Assembly: GCF_000425745.1 (NCBI RefSeq)
Contig: NZ_AUEA01000003.1
Location: 310,001 to 374,000 of the forward strand
Direction of reading: 5' to 3'
DNA from: Pseudomonas cremoricolorata DSM 17059 = NBRC 16634
GTDB taxonomy: Bacteria > Pseudomonadota > Gammaproteobacteria > Pseudomonadales > Pseudomonadaceae
DNA length: 64,000 bases
Both the position numbers and the translations under genes were made by a program. How positions within the stretch are numbered: position 1 is the first letter of the stretch; the number at the start of each line of letters is the position of its first letter. The notes under the pieces were generated by a model that was given only the letters and a program-made list of their open reading frames with translations, was not told the DNA's origin and did not search any database. Of the stretch, positions 36,371-46,205 are shown one piece after another.

Positions 36371-36813
36371 CACCAAACCTCCGACGCGTTGATCTAACGA
36401 CCGGACATCGACCTCGGTCAGCTGTACGACTATTCAGGGCTCACTCAGCGAAAAAAACTACTGACAAAAATGTCAGGCGCGGATAGCGACTCCGGCCATC
36501 AAGACATGATTGTGCCGCGCGCATTGGCGGGAGCAGATGGCCGCCAGAAGTGCTGGTGAATGTGTCGATCCACGGCTTGGGCGGCCAGACCAGCTCTGCG
36601 ACTTGCTCAGCCTGCGATGGCCCTTGCGAGTGAGCCAACCTCAGCGATCGCGCGACGTATACTCTAAGCTCGCGCAACTCCCACACAACTCCTTGCTGCG
36701 CGGCTACCCATCCCGCTCAGGCGGAAAAAAAACCTAAGTGATAGGAGTTCACCCTCATCTTGGTTCTCTGCAAGGTCTGCGCAAGGGTAGAATGCGCAAA
36801 ACCTGGAGCCCAG
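36371..36813. other. 443-bp intergenic region between divergent rhs and fecR-like genes
   Basis: No convincing gene. It holds GGAGG for rhs at 36378-36382, an inverted repeat CTGACA-AAAA-TGTCAG at 36461-36476, and, near the right end, a TAGAAT hexamer at about 36788 that could be a -10 for the fecR-like gene. I looked for an ECF sigma gene or its 3' remnant, expected before a FecR gene, and found none. Confidence 0.5.
36461..36476. promoter_or_regulatory. Inverted repeat CTGACA-N4-TGTCAG, possible operator
   Basis: A perfect 6-bp inverted repeat around AAAA, 91 bp upstream of the rhs start codon and preceded by an A-rich run. Symmetry and position fit a dimeric regulator site for the rhs promoter; the factor is unknown and chance is possible. 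Confidence 0.3.
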
Positions 36814-37818
36814 ATGAACCAAGAACGCCAGCCCGCAAGCGATCACGACGCCATCACCGATGCGGCTGCGCACTGGTGCATGCGCCTGCACGCCGATGAC
36901 TGCACCCGCGCCGAGCGGCAAGCGTTCGAGACCTGGCTGCAGGCCGACCCGCGGCATGCCGAGGAGTACCAGGCCATCGCCGTCATCTGGCAGGCTGCCG
37001 AGCAGTTGCCGCGTCCGCAGGTGCACCTGGCGTATAACCCGCCCTATCGATCTCCACCGCTGCGTTATCGTCTGCGGCGCCTGGTGCCGACCTTCGCCTG
37101 CGCCCTGCTGGCCCTGCCGCTGGCCGGCTGGATCGGCTGGGAACAGGGCTGGCTGCCCAATCACTACGAGCACTTCAAGACCACCGACGCGCAACAGACG
37201 GTGCAACTGAGTGACGGCAGCAGCGTCGAGCTGAACCTCAACAGTGAGCTGCGCTATTTCAACTTCAAGGACCAGCGCAAGGTCACCCTGGTCGACGGTG
37301 AAGCGTTCTTCAAGGTCGCCCACGACAGCCAGCACCCGTTCATCGTGCAGGCCGGACGCGGCCAGACCCGTGTCACCGGAACCCAGTTCAACGTGTGGAA
37401 GTATCAGGATCAGGTCAAGGTGACCTTGGTGCAAGGTTCGGTGCTGGTCAGCAGCGACGGCGACGGCGGCTACCGCCTCGGGCCTGGCATGCAGGCCAGC
37501 TATCGCCTGGGCGACTTCGAGCCGCAGCTGGCGCAAAGCCCCGACCAGGACAACAGCCTGGCCTGGCGCAGCGGCAAGCTGGTGCTCGACAACATCAGCC
37601 TGCAACAGGCCCTGCCGATCATCAACCGCTACCTCGACAAGCCGCTGCGGGTCGCCGATGAGCACACCGGCAAGATCCGCATCAGCGGCGTGTACAACAC
37701 CCGCGACATCGGGCGCATGGTCGCGGCGCTGCCCAAGGTGCTGCCGGTCTACCTGACCCGCAGCAAGGACGGCGGCACGGTGCTCAACCGCATCTCGCCG
37801 CCACCGCCGCGCGGCTGA
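36814..37818 (+). CDS. FecR/PupR-family sigma-factor regulator (orphan)
   Basis: 334 residues from ATG 36814 (GGAGCCC SD). The N-terminal cytosolic anti-sigma region reads AAHWCMRLHADDCTRAERQA and FETWLQADPRHAEEYQAI. One TM helix lies at ~91-112 (FACALLALPLAGWIGW). The periplasmic FecR domain contains VQLSDGSSVELNLNSELRY and GEAFFKVAHD, followed by an STN-like C-terminal domain. Such proteins relay ligand status from a TonB receptor to an ECF sigma factor. Both normal partners, a fecI-type gene upstream and a receptor gene downstream, are missing. The protein itself looks intact. It may serve a distant sigma factor. Confidence 0.88.
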   Translation: MNQERQPASDHDAITDAAAHWCMRLHADDCTRAERQAFETWLQADPRHAEEYQAIAVIWQAAEQLPRPQVHLAYNPPYRSPPLRYRLRRLVPTFACALLALPLAGWIGWEQGWLPNHYEHFKTTDAQQTVQLSDGSSVELNLNSELRYFNFKDQRKVTLVDGEAFFKVAHDSQHPFIVQAGRGQTRVTGTQFNVWKYQDQVKVTLVQGSVLVSSDGDGGYRLGPGMQASYRLGDFEPQLAQSPDQDNSLAWRSGKLVLDNISLQQALPIINRYLDKPLRVADEHTGKIRISGVYNTRDIGRMVAALPKVLPVYLTRSKDGGTVLNRISPPPPRG

Positions 37819-37821
37819 ACC

Positions 37822-39141
37822 CTAGAGCAGCATGGCCGCCGCCCAGCCGAATGCTAGCAGCGGCAGGTTGTAGTGAATGAAGGTCGGCACCACGGTATCC
37901 CAGATGTGATGGTGCTGGCCGTCGACATTGAGCCCCGAGGTCGGCCCGAGGGTCGAATCGGAGGCCGGCGAGCCGGCATCGCCCAAGGCGCCTGCGGTGC
38001 CGACGATGCACACCGTGGCCAGCGGGTCGAAGCCCAGTTGCACGCACAGCGGCACGAAGATCGCCGCGAGAATCGGCACGGTGGAGAACGACGAGCCGAT
38101 GCCCATGGTCACCAGCAAGCCCACCAGCAGCATCAGCAGTGCGCCAACGCCTTTGCTGTGGTCGATCCACTGGGCGGCGGCCTCGACCAGCGCCTTGACC
38201 TCACCCGTAGCCTTCATCACTTCGGCGAAGCCTGAGGCGGAAATCATGATGAAGCCGATCATGGCCATCATCTTCATGCCCTCGGTGAACAGGTCATCGG
38301 TGTCCTTCCAGCGCACGATGCCCGACAGCGAGAAAATCAGAAAACCGACCATGGCGCCGATGATCATCGAGTCGAGCCACAGCTGCACGACGAACGCCGC
38401 CAGAATCGCCAGGCCCGCCACCAGCAGGGTCAGCGGGTTGTACTGCACCGCCACCTGCTCGACCTGCTCGATGCGCGCCAGGTCGTAGTCGCGTTTCTTG
38501 CGGTAGCTGAACAACACCGCCACCAGCAGCCCGACGAGCATGCCGGCAGCGGGCAGCGCCATGGCGTGGGTGACGTTGACCCCGCTCACATCGACCCCGG
38601 CGCGGGCCACATTGGCCAGCAGAATCTGATTGAGGAAGATGTTGCCAAAACCCACCGGCAGGAAGATGTACGGCGTGATCAGGCCGAAGGTAATGACGCA
38701 GGCGATCAGCCGGCGATCGATGCGCAGGCGGGTCAGCACGTACAGCAGCGGCGGTACCAGCAAGGGAATGAAGGCGATGTGGATCGGCAAGATGTTCTGC
38801 GATGACACCGCCACCACCAGCATCAGGCCGATCAGCAACCACTTGACCTTGCCACCCTCGGCATGGCCTTGGCGGTCAATCATCGCCAGCGCCCGGTCGG
38901 CCAGGGCATGGGCCAGGCCGGACTTGGCAATCGCGACCGCGAAAGCACCGAGCAAGGCGTAGGACAACGCCACCGTGGCACCGCCACCCAGGCCACCATT
39001 GAAGGCCTGCAGCGTGCCTTCGATGCCCAGGCCGCCAACCAACCCGCCGACCAGCGCGCCGATGATCAGGGCGATGACCACGTGCACGCGGGACAGGCTG
39101 AGGATCAGCATGATGCCGACCGCAGCAATGACTGCATTCAT
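37822..39141 (-). CDS. Na+/H+ antiporter family permease (YuiF/GntP-like)
   Basis: 439-residue polytopic membrane protein with about 12 hydrophobic segments, ion-transporter-superfamily type. The duplicated [22 protein letters not shown] and [20 protein letters not shown] segments, and the C-terminal [20 protein letters not shown], resemble the 'Na+/H+ antiporter family' (YuiF), some of which import histidine or other solutes. Substrate is uncertain. Start ATG 39141 has GAGG upstream. It is convergent with the FecR gene (3 nt between stops) and divergent from the chemoreceptor gene. Confidence 0.82.
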   Translation of the reverse strand: MNAVIAAVGIMLILSLSRVHVVIALIIGALVGGLVGGLGIEGTLQAFNGGLGGGATVALSYALLGAFAVAIAKSGLAHALADRALAMIDRQGHAEGGKVKWLLIGLMLVVAVSSQNILPIHIAFIPLLVPPLLYVLTRLRIDRRLIACVITFGLITPYIFLPVGFGNIFLNQILLANVARAGVDVSGVNVTHAMALPAAGMLVGLLVAVLFSYRKKRDYDLARIEQVEQVAVQYNPLTLLVAGLAILAAFVVQLWLDSMIIGAMVGFLIFSLSGIVRWKDTDDLFTEGMKMMAMIGFIMISASGFAEVMKATGEVKALVEAAAQWIDHSKGVGALLMLLVGLLVTMGIGSSFSTVPILAAIFVPLCVQLGFDPLATVCIVGTAGALGDAGSPASDSTLGPTSGLNVDGQHHHIWDTVVPTFIHYNLPLLAFGWAAAMLL

Positions 39142-39251
39142 TTCTCGAACTACCTCGTTGCGACAGACAAAAAACCGCCACCGGCGCGGGTCTGCTTGCG
39201 CAGGGCCGGAAAAGGCAGGTCGTTATTGGAGGGCGCACACTCTGAAGCAGC

Positions 39252-39277
39252 CCCGCGCGCTTGTCAAAGCGCGCGGG
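39252..39277. repeat. Perfect 11-bp stem hairpin in the divergent promoter region
   Basis: CCCGCGCGCTT and AAGCGCGCGGG around a 4-nt GTCA loop, between the divergent antiporter and chemoreceptor genes. No U-tract in either direction. Could be a transcription attenuator or an operator dyad. Confidence 0.5.
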
Positions 39278-39378
39278 CCAGACCTGCTGATACGGTTTTC
39301 TTGAACGGCTGAATAAAGAAAGCCGGGGCCTCGTCGATACAGATGCGTGTCCCAACCCGTTTTCACGAGACTACCCCC

Positions 39379-41526
39379 ATGCCCCTGCGCCAATTGTCCA
39401 TCCAATGGAAGATCACCCTGCTGGCAGGCCTGTGCCTGGCCAGCATCGTCACCCTGCTGGTTGGCCTGTCGCTGTACCGGATGAATGCCAGCGCCGGGCT
39501 GGTGGAAGCGAGCAGCATGCAGATGCTCGGCAAGGTCGCCCAGGCCCGCCTGGAAGCGCAGAGCGAGGCCCAGGGCCTGAATGTCAGCCGCCAGTTCATG
39601 GATGCCTACCAATACGGCGCCGGTGTCAGTCGCCAGGTCATGCTCATTCGCGAACAGGCGCGCAAGCGTCAGATCGAGGCGCGCGACCTGCGCCAGGATC
39701 TGACCGAGCAGGTGCACAAGGCATTGCAGGGCAATCCCGAACTGCTCGGCTTCTCGCTGGTGTTCGAACCCAACGCCCTCGACCAACGTGACAGCCAGTT
39801 CGCCGGTGACGATGCCCTGGGCAGCAACGCCGAGGGTCGCTTCGCCTTGTACTGGTCGCAGCCACGCCCCGGCCAGCTGACCGCCATGGCGCTGCCGGAA
39901 AAAGACATGGCCGACACCAGCATCGGCCCCAGCGGCGAGCCGGCCAACACTTGGTGGGTGTGCCCGCACAGCACCGCCAAGGTGTGCATCAGCGAACCCT
40001 ACTTCTATGCCATCGATGGCCAGCAGGTGCTGATGACCAGCATCGTCTTCCCGCTGATCGAAGGCGGCAAGGTGATCGGTACGCTGTCCACCGACATCAA
40101 CCTCAACAGCCTGCAGGCGATCAGCGAACGGGCCAGTGCCGGGTTGTACGAAGGCCGTACCACGGTGGGCATTCTCAGCCCGGCCGGCCTGCTGGCTGGC
40201 TACAGCGCCGACGCCAGCAAGCTGTCGCAGCGCTACGAGCAGGTCGACCCGGCGCAAGGCGCAGAGCTGGTGCGCAACCTCAGCCAAGGCCAGGCGCAGC
40301 AGGTGGTCGAACATGAAGATCGGCTTAAGGTGCTGACCCGCTTCCAGCCGGTACCGGGTAGCAAGCCCTGGGGTGTGCTGCTGGATCTGCCAAAAAGCGT
40401 GCTGACCGCGCCGGCCGAAGCGCTCAAGAACGAACTCGACACCGTCAACACCCAAGGCATGCTGCTGCAACTGGCGCTCGGCGTGGCAGCGGCGCTCGCT
40501 GGCCTGCTGCTGGTCTGGCTGCTCGCCCGTGGCGTGACCCGGCCGATTCTCGGTGTGGCGGCGATGCTCAAGGACATCGCCAGTGGCGAAGGCGACCTGA
40601 CCCGCCGCCTGACCTACGACAAGCGCGACGAACTCGGCGAGCTGGCCGGCTGGTTCAACCGCTTCCTCGACAAGCTGCAACCGACCATTGCCGAGGTCAA
40701 GCAGTCGGTGCAGGCCGCGCGCGGCACCGCTGACCAGTCGGCAGCCATCGCCAGCCAGACCAGCGCCGGCATGGAGCAGCAGTACCGCCAGGTCGATCAG
40801 GCCGCCACCGCCTCCCACGAAATGAGCGCCACCGCCCAGGACGTCGCGCGCAGCGCCGCCCAGGCGGCGCAAGCTGCCCGTGAAGCAGACCTGGCCACCC
40901 GCGAGGGGCTGTCGGTGATCGAGCGCACCACCCAGAGCATCGACACCCTGGCCGCCGACATGAGCACGGCCATGGGCCAGGTGGTCGGCCTGGCGCAGAA
41001 CAGCGACAAGATCGGTTCGGTGCTCGAGGTGATTCGCTCGATTGCCGAGCAGACCAACCTCCTCGCCCTCAACGCCGCCATCGAAGCTGCCCGTGCCGGT
41101 GAGGCCGGACGTGGCTTCGCGGTGGTCGCCGACGAAGTGCGCAACCTCGCCCGGCGCACCCAGGAGTCGGTAGAAGAGACCCGTCAGGTGATCGAAGCCC
41201 TGCAAGCCGGCACCCAGGAAGTGGTCGGCGCCATGCAAGGCAGCCACCAGCAGGCGCAAGGCGGTGTCGAGCAGGTGTCAGCGGCAGTCACCGCGTTGCA
41301 GCGCATCGGCCAGGCGGTATCGGTAATTACCGACATGAACCTGCAGATCGCCAGCGCCGCGGAAGAACAGAGCGCGGTGGCCGAAGAGATCAACAGCAAC
41401 ATCGCCACCATTCGCGACGTCACCGAGTCGCTCTCCGGCCAGGCCAACGAATCGGCGCGGGTCAGCCAGTCGCTCAACCAACTGGCCAACCAGCAGCAAG
41501 GGCTGATGGATCAGTTCCGCGTCTGA
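39379..41526 (+). CDS. Methyl-accepting chemotaxis protein with dCACHE-like sensor
   Basis: 715 residues from ATG 39379 ([17 protein letters not shown]). TM1 lies at ~8-30; the periplasmic sensor at ~35-350 contains [19 protein letters not shown] and [14 protein letters not shown], a double-CACHE pattern. TM2 is at ~368-390, followed by HAMP, then a long coiled coil with the conserved tip [19 protein letters not shown] and [18 protein letters not shown]. It binds an external ligand and signals to CheA/CheW at the pole. The ligand is unknown; related dCACHE receptors sense amino acids, polyamines or organic acids. Divergent from the antiporter gene. Confidence 0.92.
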   Translation: MPLRQLSIQWKITLLAGLCLASIVTLLVGLSLYRMNASAGLVEASSMQMLGKVAQARLEAQSEAQGLNVSRQFMDAYQYGAGVSRQVMLIREQARKRQIEARDLRQDLTEQVHKALQGNPELLGFSLVFEPNALDQRDSQFAGDDALGSNAEGRFALYWSQPRPGQLTAMALPEKDMADTSIGPSGEPANTWWVCPHSTAKVCISEPYFYAIDGQQVLMTSIVFPLIEGGKVIGTLSTDINLNSLQAISERASAGLYEGRTTVGILSPAGLLAGYSADASKLSQRYEQVDPAQGAELVRNLSQGQAQQVVEHEDRLKVLTRFQPVPGSKPWGVLLDLPKSVLTAPAEALKNELDTVNTQGMLLQLALGVAAALAGLLLVWLLARGVTRPILGVAAMLKDIASGEGDLTRRLTYDKRDELGELAGWFNRFLDKLQPTIAEVKQSVQAARGTADQSAAIASQTSAGMEQQYRQVDQAATASHEMSATAQDVARSAAQAAQAAREADLATREGLSVIERTTQSIDTLAADMSTAMGQVVGLAQNSDKIGSVLEVIRSIAEQTNLLALNAAIEAARAGEAGRGFAVVADEVRNLARRTQESVEETRQVIEALQAGTQEVVGAMQGSHQQAQGGVEQVSAAVTALQRIGQAVSVITDMNLQIASAAEEQSAVAEEINSNIATIRDVTESLSGQANESARVSQSLNQLANQQQGLMDQFRV

Positions 41527-41536
41527 CGCGCGTTGC

Positions 41537-42782
41537 CTAGGCGCCGCCGGCCAGCGCCGCGCGACGCCGACGGCAAACCTCACGCCACAGGCTGATCAAC
41601 AGCAACAGCCCACCGGCGACCCCCAATGTGAGTGGCGCACCCAGGTGCGTCGCCGCCACGCCCGCCAGCAAGCCGCCGATCGCCTCGAAGCCGAAGCGCA
41701 GGGCAATGTAGAACGACACCACCCGCCCACGCAGCGCACTCGGCGCGCCGCTTTGCAGTTGCATGTTGGTGCTGACGTTGCTGACGGTGATGCCAAAGCC
41801 CAACAGGCCCAGGGCCAGCAGCGCCACCACCAGCGGCGCCGGTGCGGCCAGCCCGAGCAGGCCTGCCGCGCAGAACAAGGCGCCAGCGAAGATGAAACGT
41901 TGCAGGCGCGATGCCGAGCCACTGAACGCCAGCACCAGGGTGGCGAGAAACGCCCCCGCCCCCGCCGCGCCCCAGAGCCAGCCCAACGTTTGCGCATCGC
42001 CCTGGTACACCGCCTTGGCGAGGATCGGCAGCAGCGCGGTGTAGCACGAGGCAAGCACGTTCACCACCACCACGCTGACCATCAGCCGGCGCACTTCGAG
42101 GGTTTGCCACAAGTAGCGCAGGCCCTCGCGGAACACCTCGCCAGTGGAGCCGCTGGCTTTGCTGCCGGGCTTGCCACGCACCTTGAGCAAGCCAACCAGC
42201 AGCCCGGAAAACGCCAACGCTGTGAGGGCGAAACACACGGCCTCGCCGGCCCAGGCGATCAGCACCCCGGCGAGCGGCGGGCCGACGAAGCGCGCGGCGT
42301 TGATCAGCATGGCGTTGAGCACCAGCGCGTTGGGCAGATCGGCCGGGTCGGCGACGAAGCTTGCGATCAACGACTGACGCAGCGGCGTTTCAAAGGCATT
42401 GAGCAGGCCCAGCAACAGCGCCATGGCCAGAATGCTGCGGGCATCGAGCCAGTGCCCATAGGCAAGCACGGCCAGGGCCAACGCCTGCAACGCCAGGATC
42501 GACTGCACGATGATCAACAGGCGGCGTTTGTCGTGGCGATCGGTCCAGGCACCGGCGATCGGGCCGATCAGCAATTGCGGTGCCAGGCTGACGAAGGCAA
42601 TGGCGCCGAGCAGCGCCGCGGACCCGGTGAGGTGATAGGCCAGCCAGGACAACGCCACCTGCTGTAGCCATTTGCCGAGGGTGGAGATGGCCTGACCGCT
42701 GAAGTAGACCTGAAAGTCGCGATGGGCCAGGGCCCGCACAGCGGCGGGCCAGGTGCGGCGGGAAGTGGGACGTGACTCTGGC
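41537..42782 (-). CDS. MFS exporter (EntS/DHA3-like)
   Basis: About 415 residues starting at TTG 42784 (the codon spans 42782-42784), supported by GGAGG six nt upstream. Twelve TM helices; ARALAHRDFQVYFSGQAIST and AGAWTDRHDKRRLLI are typical of the enterobactin exporter-like DHA3 family. It probably exports a small molecule such as a siderophore or drug. No siderophore synthesis genes are adjacent. It is convergent with the chemoreceptor gene and co-directional with the downstream-facing RraA gene 58 bp upstream. Confidence 0.83.
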
Positions 42783-42841
42783 AAACGATTCCTCCGAATG
42801 GGTCAGCGGGCGCCTGCCAGGCCTGGTTCGCACATCAGGCT

Positions 42842-43516
42842 TCAGGGCAGCAGACAGCCCTTTTTCTTCAGCGACTCCAACACCCAGCTGCGGTCGTTGG
42901 TGCCTTGGGCGATCTGCTCGAGCTGGTGCTGCTCGGCGGCGTGCTTGGCGGCCGCGCGGTCGTACACCTCAGCCACCTGATCGAACGGTACGCAGAGCAG
43001 ACCATCGTCATCGCCAATCACCAGGTCGCCCGGCTCGATCACCATACCATCGATGGCGATCGGCACATTGATCTCGCCGGGGCCATCCTTGTACGGGCCG
43101 CGATGGGAAATGCCGGCGGCGAACATCGGGAAGTCAGCCGCGCCGATGGCGCCGGCATCACGAATCGCGCCGTTGATGACGATCCCGGCCACACCGCGCT
43201 TGATGGCGTAGGCCACCATCATCTCGCCGATCAGGGCGTTGGACAGGTCGCCGCCAGCATCCACCACCACCACGTCGCCGGGCTCGGCGATGTCCAGGGC
43301 GTAATGCAGCATGAGGTTGTCACCCGGACGAGCCTTGACGGTCAGCGCGGCGCCGGCCAGCACCCCGGCGCGGTGCATCGGACGAATCCGTGCTCCGCCT
43401 GCGGTCATGCGGTTCATCGAATCGCTGACGTTGGCCACCGGCACTTCGCGGTAGCGCTCCACCCACTCGGCGTCGACTTTGCGCGCACGCTGCAAGACCC
43501 TGAATCCAATGCTCAT
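42842..43516 (-). CDS. RraA-type aldolase (4-hydroxy-4-methyl-2-oxoglutarate aldolase-like)
   Basis: 224 residues with the RraA/HMG-aldolase fold: VANVSDSMNRMTAG, VVVDAGGDLSNALIGEMMV, and the active-site GIVINGAIRDAGAI, in which the conserved Arg-Asp pair binds oxaloacetate/pyruvate products and metal. The extra C-terminal helix is usual for class II pyruvate aldolases rather than the RNase E inhibitor RraA. Divergent from the 2-hydroxyacid dehydrogenase, sharing a 228-bp promoter region. The cluster suggests retro-aldol cleavage of a 2-oxo acid to pyruvate; the exact substrate is unknown. Confidence 0.83.
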   Translation of the reverse strand: MSIGFRVLQRARKVDAEWVERYREVPVANVSDSMNRMTAGGARIRPMHRAGVLAGAALTVKARPGDNLMLHYALDIAEPGDVVVVDAGGDLSNALIGEMMVAYAIKRGVAGIVINGAIRDAGAIGAADFPMFAAGISHRGPYKDGPGEINVPIAIDGMVIEPGDLVIGDDDGLLCVPFDQVAEVYDRAAAKHAAEQHQLEQIAQGTNDRSWVLESLKKKGCLLP

Positions 43517-43744
43517 GTGACGTACCTCTATTGATGTTATTCGATGTCGCTAGCGTAAGACCTAAGCGTTTTTTCAGAATGTCATTTCATTTAACGCAAT
43601 GCAATACGCACCGATCCAGCAAAATGACCATTCGTGCCTTTTGTAATTATCGATATTGCAACGTCGTTTCATTAGAAGTAGTGTTGGCGCGTCCCGATGT
43701 CGCACCCCGACATCTGCGCCACTCATAAGAACAAGGTAACGACC

Positions 43745-44722
43745 ATGACCAGAACCGTTCTGCTGACCGGGCCCGCGCTTGCCGCCGATGCCATGCGCCT
43801 GGCCGAAAGTGAAGGCGTACGGGTGATCCCCACCACGCCGTACCTGCCTGCCGATGAACTCGAAGCGATCATCCGCGCCGAGCAGCCCGACGCCATCATC
43901 GTGCGCCAGGGCGAACTGACCGAGGCGATGATCGCCGCCTCCAGCAAGCTCAAGGTGATCGCCAAGCACGGCGTGGGCTACAACACCATCGACATCAAGG
44001 CTGCGGCTGCCCGCGGCATTCCGGTGACCATCGCGGTCGGCGCCAACGCCCAGTCGGTGGCCGAACACGCCTTCGCCCTGCTGTTCAGCGTGGCCCGGCA
44101 GACCGCCCTGCTCGATGCACGCATGCGCGACGGACACTGGGACAAGGCCTCGGCCAATGGTGTCGAGCTGTTCGGCAAGACCCTCGGCCTGGTCGGCCTG
44201 GGTTCGATCGGCAGCATTCTCATGGACCTGGTGGCGCCCTTGCAGATGAAGGTCAAGGTCTACGATCCGTTCCTGCAGCAGCTGCCTCAGCGCGAGCATG
44301 TCGAGCGCGAAGAGGATTTCGATCGACTGCTCAGCGAAAGCGATATCATCAGCCTGCATTGCCCGCTGACCGACACCAACCACAACCTGATCGGTGCCCA
44401 GCAGCTTGCGCGAATGCGCCCAGGCAGCATCCTGATCAACACCGCCCGCGGTGAGCTGATCGACACCGCTGCGCTGGTCGCCGCGCTGAGCGAGCGGCGT
44501 ATCGGCGGTGCCGGCCTGGACACCTTCAACCCCGAGCCACCGCCTGCCGACAGCCCGCTGTGGGGCCTGCCGACGCTGGTCGCGACGCCGCACGTCGGCG
44601 CCAACACCAGCGAATCGCGTGACCGCGTCGGCCTGGTCGCGCTCAGGCAGATCTTCGCCGCGTGGGCGGGCAGCGAGCTTGACCCACGCTGCGTGGTCAA
44701 CCGCCAGTTGCTCGGCCACTGA
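43745..44722 (+). CDS. D-isomer-specific 2-hydroxyacid dehydrogenase
   Basis: 325 residues from ATG 43745 (AAGGTAAC SD). Rossmann motif is LGLVGLGSIGSIL; catalytic Arg in INTARGELID, Glu in ERRIGGAGLDTFNPEPP, His in VATPHVGANTSES. It interconverts a D-2-hydroxy acid and a 2-oxo acid with NAD(P)H. First gene of a probable catabolic operon with the MFS importer and amidohydrolase, although a hairpin terminator lies after it at 44733. It might be a phosphoglycerate- or glyoxylate-type enzyme; context favours a role with the aldolase. Confidence 0.87.
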   Translation: MTRTVLLTGPALAADAMRLAESEGVRVIPTTPYLPADELEAIIRAEQPDAIIVRQGELTEAMIAASSKLKVIAKHGVGYNTIDIKAAAARGIPVTIAVGANAQSVAEHAFALLFSVARQTALLDARMRDGHWDKASANGVELFGKTLGLVGLGSIGSILMDLVAPLQMKVKVYDPFLQQLPQREHVEREEDFDRLLSESDIISLHCPLTDTNHNLIGAQQLARMRPGSILINTARGELIDTAALVAALSERRIGGAGLDTFNPEPPPADSPLWGLPTLVATPHVGANTSESRDRVGLVALRQIFAAWAGSELDPRCVVNRQLLGH

Positions 44723-44732
44723 ACACCCTGCG

Positions 44733-44757
44733 CGCACCCGCCACACGGGTGCGTTTT
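44733..44757 (+). terminator. Rho-independent terminator after the hydroxyacid dehydrogenase gene
   Basis: CGCACCCG and CGGGTGCG form a perfect 8-bp stem with a 5-nt loop, followed directly by TTTT. It lies 10 bp after the stop codon and may attenuate readthrough to the MFS gene. Confidence 0.8.
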
Positions 44758-44799
44758 CGCTTCGCGTGACTCCAGCAAAAATAACAATTGGAGAGCCCC

Positions 44800-46128
44800 A
44801 TGACTGCAACCGCCGCCCCCATCAGCGAACTCGAACGCAGCACCATGCGCCGGGTCGCCTGGCGCATCCTGCCGTTTCTCATCGTCTGCTACCTGATCGC
44901 GATCATCGACCGCGGCAACATCGGCATGGCCTCGCTGCAAATGAACGAAGACCTCGGCCTCACCGCCAAGGTCTTCGGCTTTGCCAGCAGCCTGTTCTTC
45001 TTCGCCTACTTCCTCGTCGAAGTGCCCAGCAACCTGGCCATGCAGCGCTACGGCGCGCGCATCTGGATCGCCCGGATCATGGTGACCTGGGGCCTGATCT
45101 CGGCCGGCACCGCATTCGTCACCGGCGCCAACTCGCTGTACGTCATGCGCTTTCTGCTCGGCGCCGCTGAAGCCGGGTTCTTCCCAGGCGTGCTGCTGTA
45201 CCTCACCTACTGGCTGCCAGCGGCCTACCGTGCGCGCATGGTGGCAATCTTCATGGTGGCCATTCCGGCGGCCAACTTCATCGGCTCGCCGCTGTCTGGC
45301 CTGCTGTTGAGCCTGGACGGCTGGATGGGCATGCGCGGCTGGCACTGGCTGTTCATCATCGAGGGCGTGCCGGCAGTGCTGCTCGGTATCGCCTGCCTGT
45401 TCGTGCTCACCGACCGTCCCGAACAGGCCAAATGGCTGAGTGATGAGCAGCGCGGCTGGCTGATCCAGCGCCTGGCCACCGAGTCGGCGAAGAAGACCGC
45501 CATTGGCCACATTTCGCTGTGGAAGCTGCTGCGGCACAAGGACATCTGGATTCTGGCGTTGATCTACTCCGGCGCATCCGCCGCCGGCAGCACCATGAGC
45601 GTATGGGCGCCGCAGCTGCTCAAGACCTTCGGCCTGACTTCCATGCAGATCGGTCTGGTCAACGCCATTCCATACGGCATTGCCTCGGTGCTGATGATCA
45701 TCTGGGGACGCAGCTCGGACCGTACCGGCGAGCGTCGCTGGCACACCGCGATGACCATGCTGCTGATTGCCGCAGGCCTGCTGATGACCCTGTTCACCTC
45801 GTCGCTGCCGGCGACCATCGTCATGCTGACAATGGTTCTGGTCGGCGCCTACTCGATGAAGGGGCCGTTCTGGGCACTGGTGTCCGGGTGGCTGTCGTCT
45901 TCCACGGCTGCGGCAGGCCTGGCTGCGGTGGGTGCCCTGGCCAACCTGATCGGCGGCGGCATCATGGTCAACGCCTATGGCGCCATCCACGACGCCACCG
46001 GCAGCTACGCCATCGCCCTGATGCCGCTGGCGACGCTGTGCACCATCGCCGGGATCATGGTGCTGGTGATCGGCCGCAAGCGCCAGCGTGAGCAGGCGCA
46101 GATGGCAGACGCAGCCACCGTCAAGTAA
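44800..46128 (+). CDS. MFS importer, anion:cation symporter family (tartrate/phthalate/glucarate-like)
   Basis: 442 residues from ATG 44800, with TTGGAG eight nt upstream. Twelve TM helices. The first helix IDRGNIGMASLQMNEDLGLT and the FFFAYFLVEVPSNLAMQRYGAR signature are typical of ACS-family carboxylate transporters. It should import an organic acid with protons, most likely the substrate handled by the adjacent aldolase, dehydrogenase and amidohydrolase. Followed by a hairpin terminator before the amidohydrolase gene. Confidence 0.88.
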   Translation: MTATAAPISELERSTMRRVAWRILPFLIVCYLIAIIDRGNIGMASLQMNEDLGLTAKVFGFASSLFFFAYFLVEVPSNLAMQRYGARIWIARIMVTWGLISAGTAFVTGANSLYVMRFLLGAAEAGFFPGVLLYLTYWLPAAYRARMVAIFMVAIPAANFIGSPLSGLLLSLDGWMGMRGWHWLFIIEGVPAVLLGIACLFVLTDRPEQAKWLSDEQRGWLIQRLATESAKKTAIGHISLWKLLRHKDIWILALIYSGASAAGSTMSVWAPQLLKTFGLTSMQIGLVNAIPYGIASVLMIIWGRSSDRTGERRWHTAMTMLLIAAGLLMTLFTSSLPATIVMLTMVLVGAYSMKGPFWALVSGWLSSSTAAAGLAAVGALANLIGGGIMVNAYGAIHDATGSYAIALMPLATLCTIAGIMVLVIGRKRQREQAQMADAATVK

Positions 46129-46145
46129 CTCCTGCCGCGTTGAAC

Positions 46146-46179
46146 CGATGCCCACGCTGCGCCGTGGGCATCGTTGTTT
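46146..46179 (+). terminator. Rho-independent terminator after the MFS gene
   Basis: CGATGCCCACG and CGTGGGCATCG form a perfect 11-bp stem with a 6-nt loop, followed by TTGTTT. It lies between the MFS importer and the amidohydrolase gene. Confidence 0.75.
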
Positions 46180-46205
46180 CGACCCACAACAATAAGGACC
46201 AGAAC

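Noticed and set aside
36441..36737. Overlapping short ORFs on both strands (75 and 81 codons) between rhs and fecR
   Set aside because: No SD of quality, no recognisable motifs, and no resemblance to an ECF sigma factor.
44287..46155. 622-codon - strand frame opposite the dehydrogenase and MFS genes
   Set aside because: Antisense shadow; His/Gln/Gly-rich low-complexity translation.
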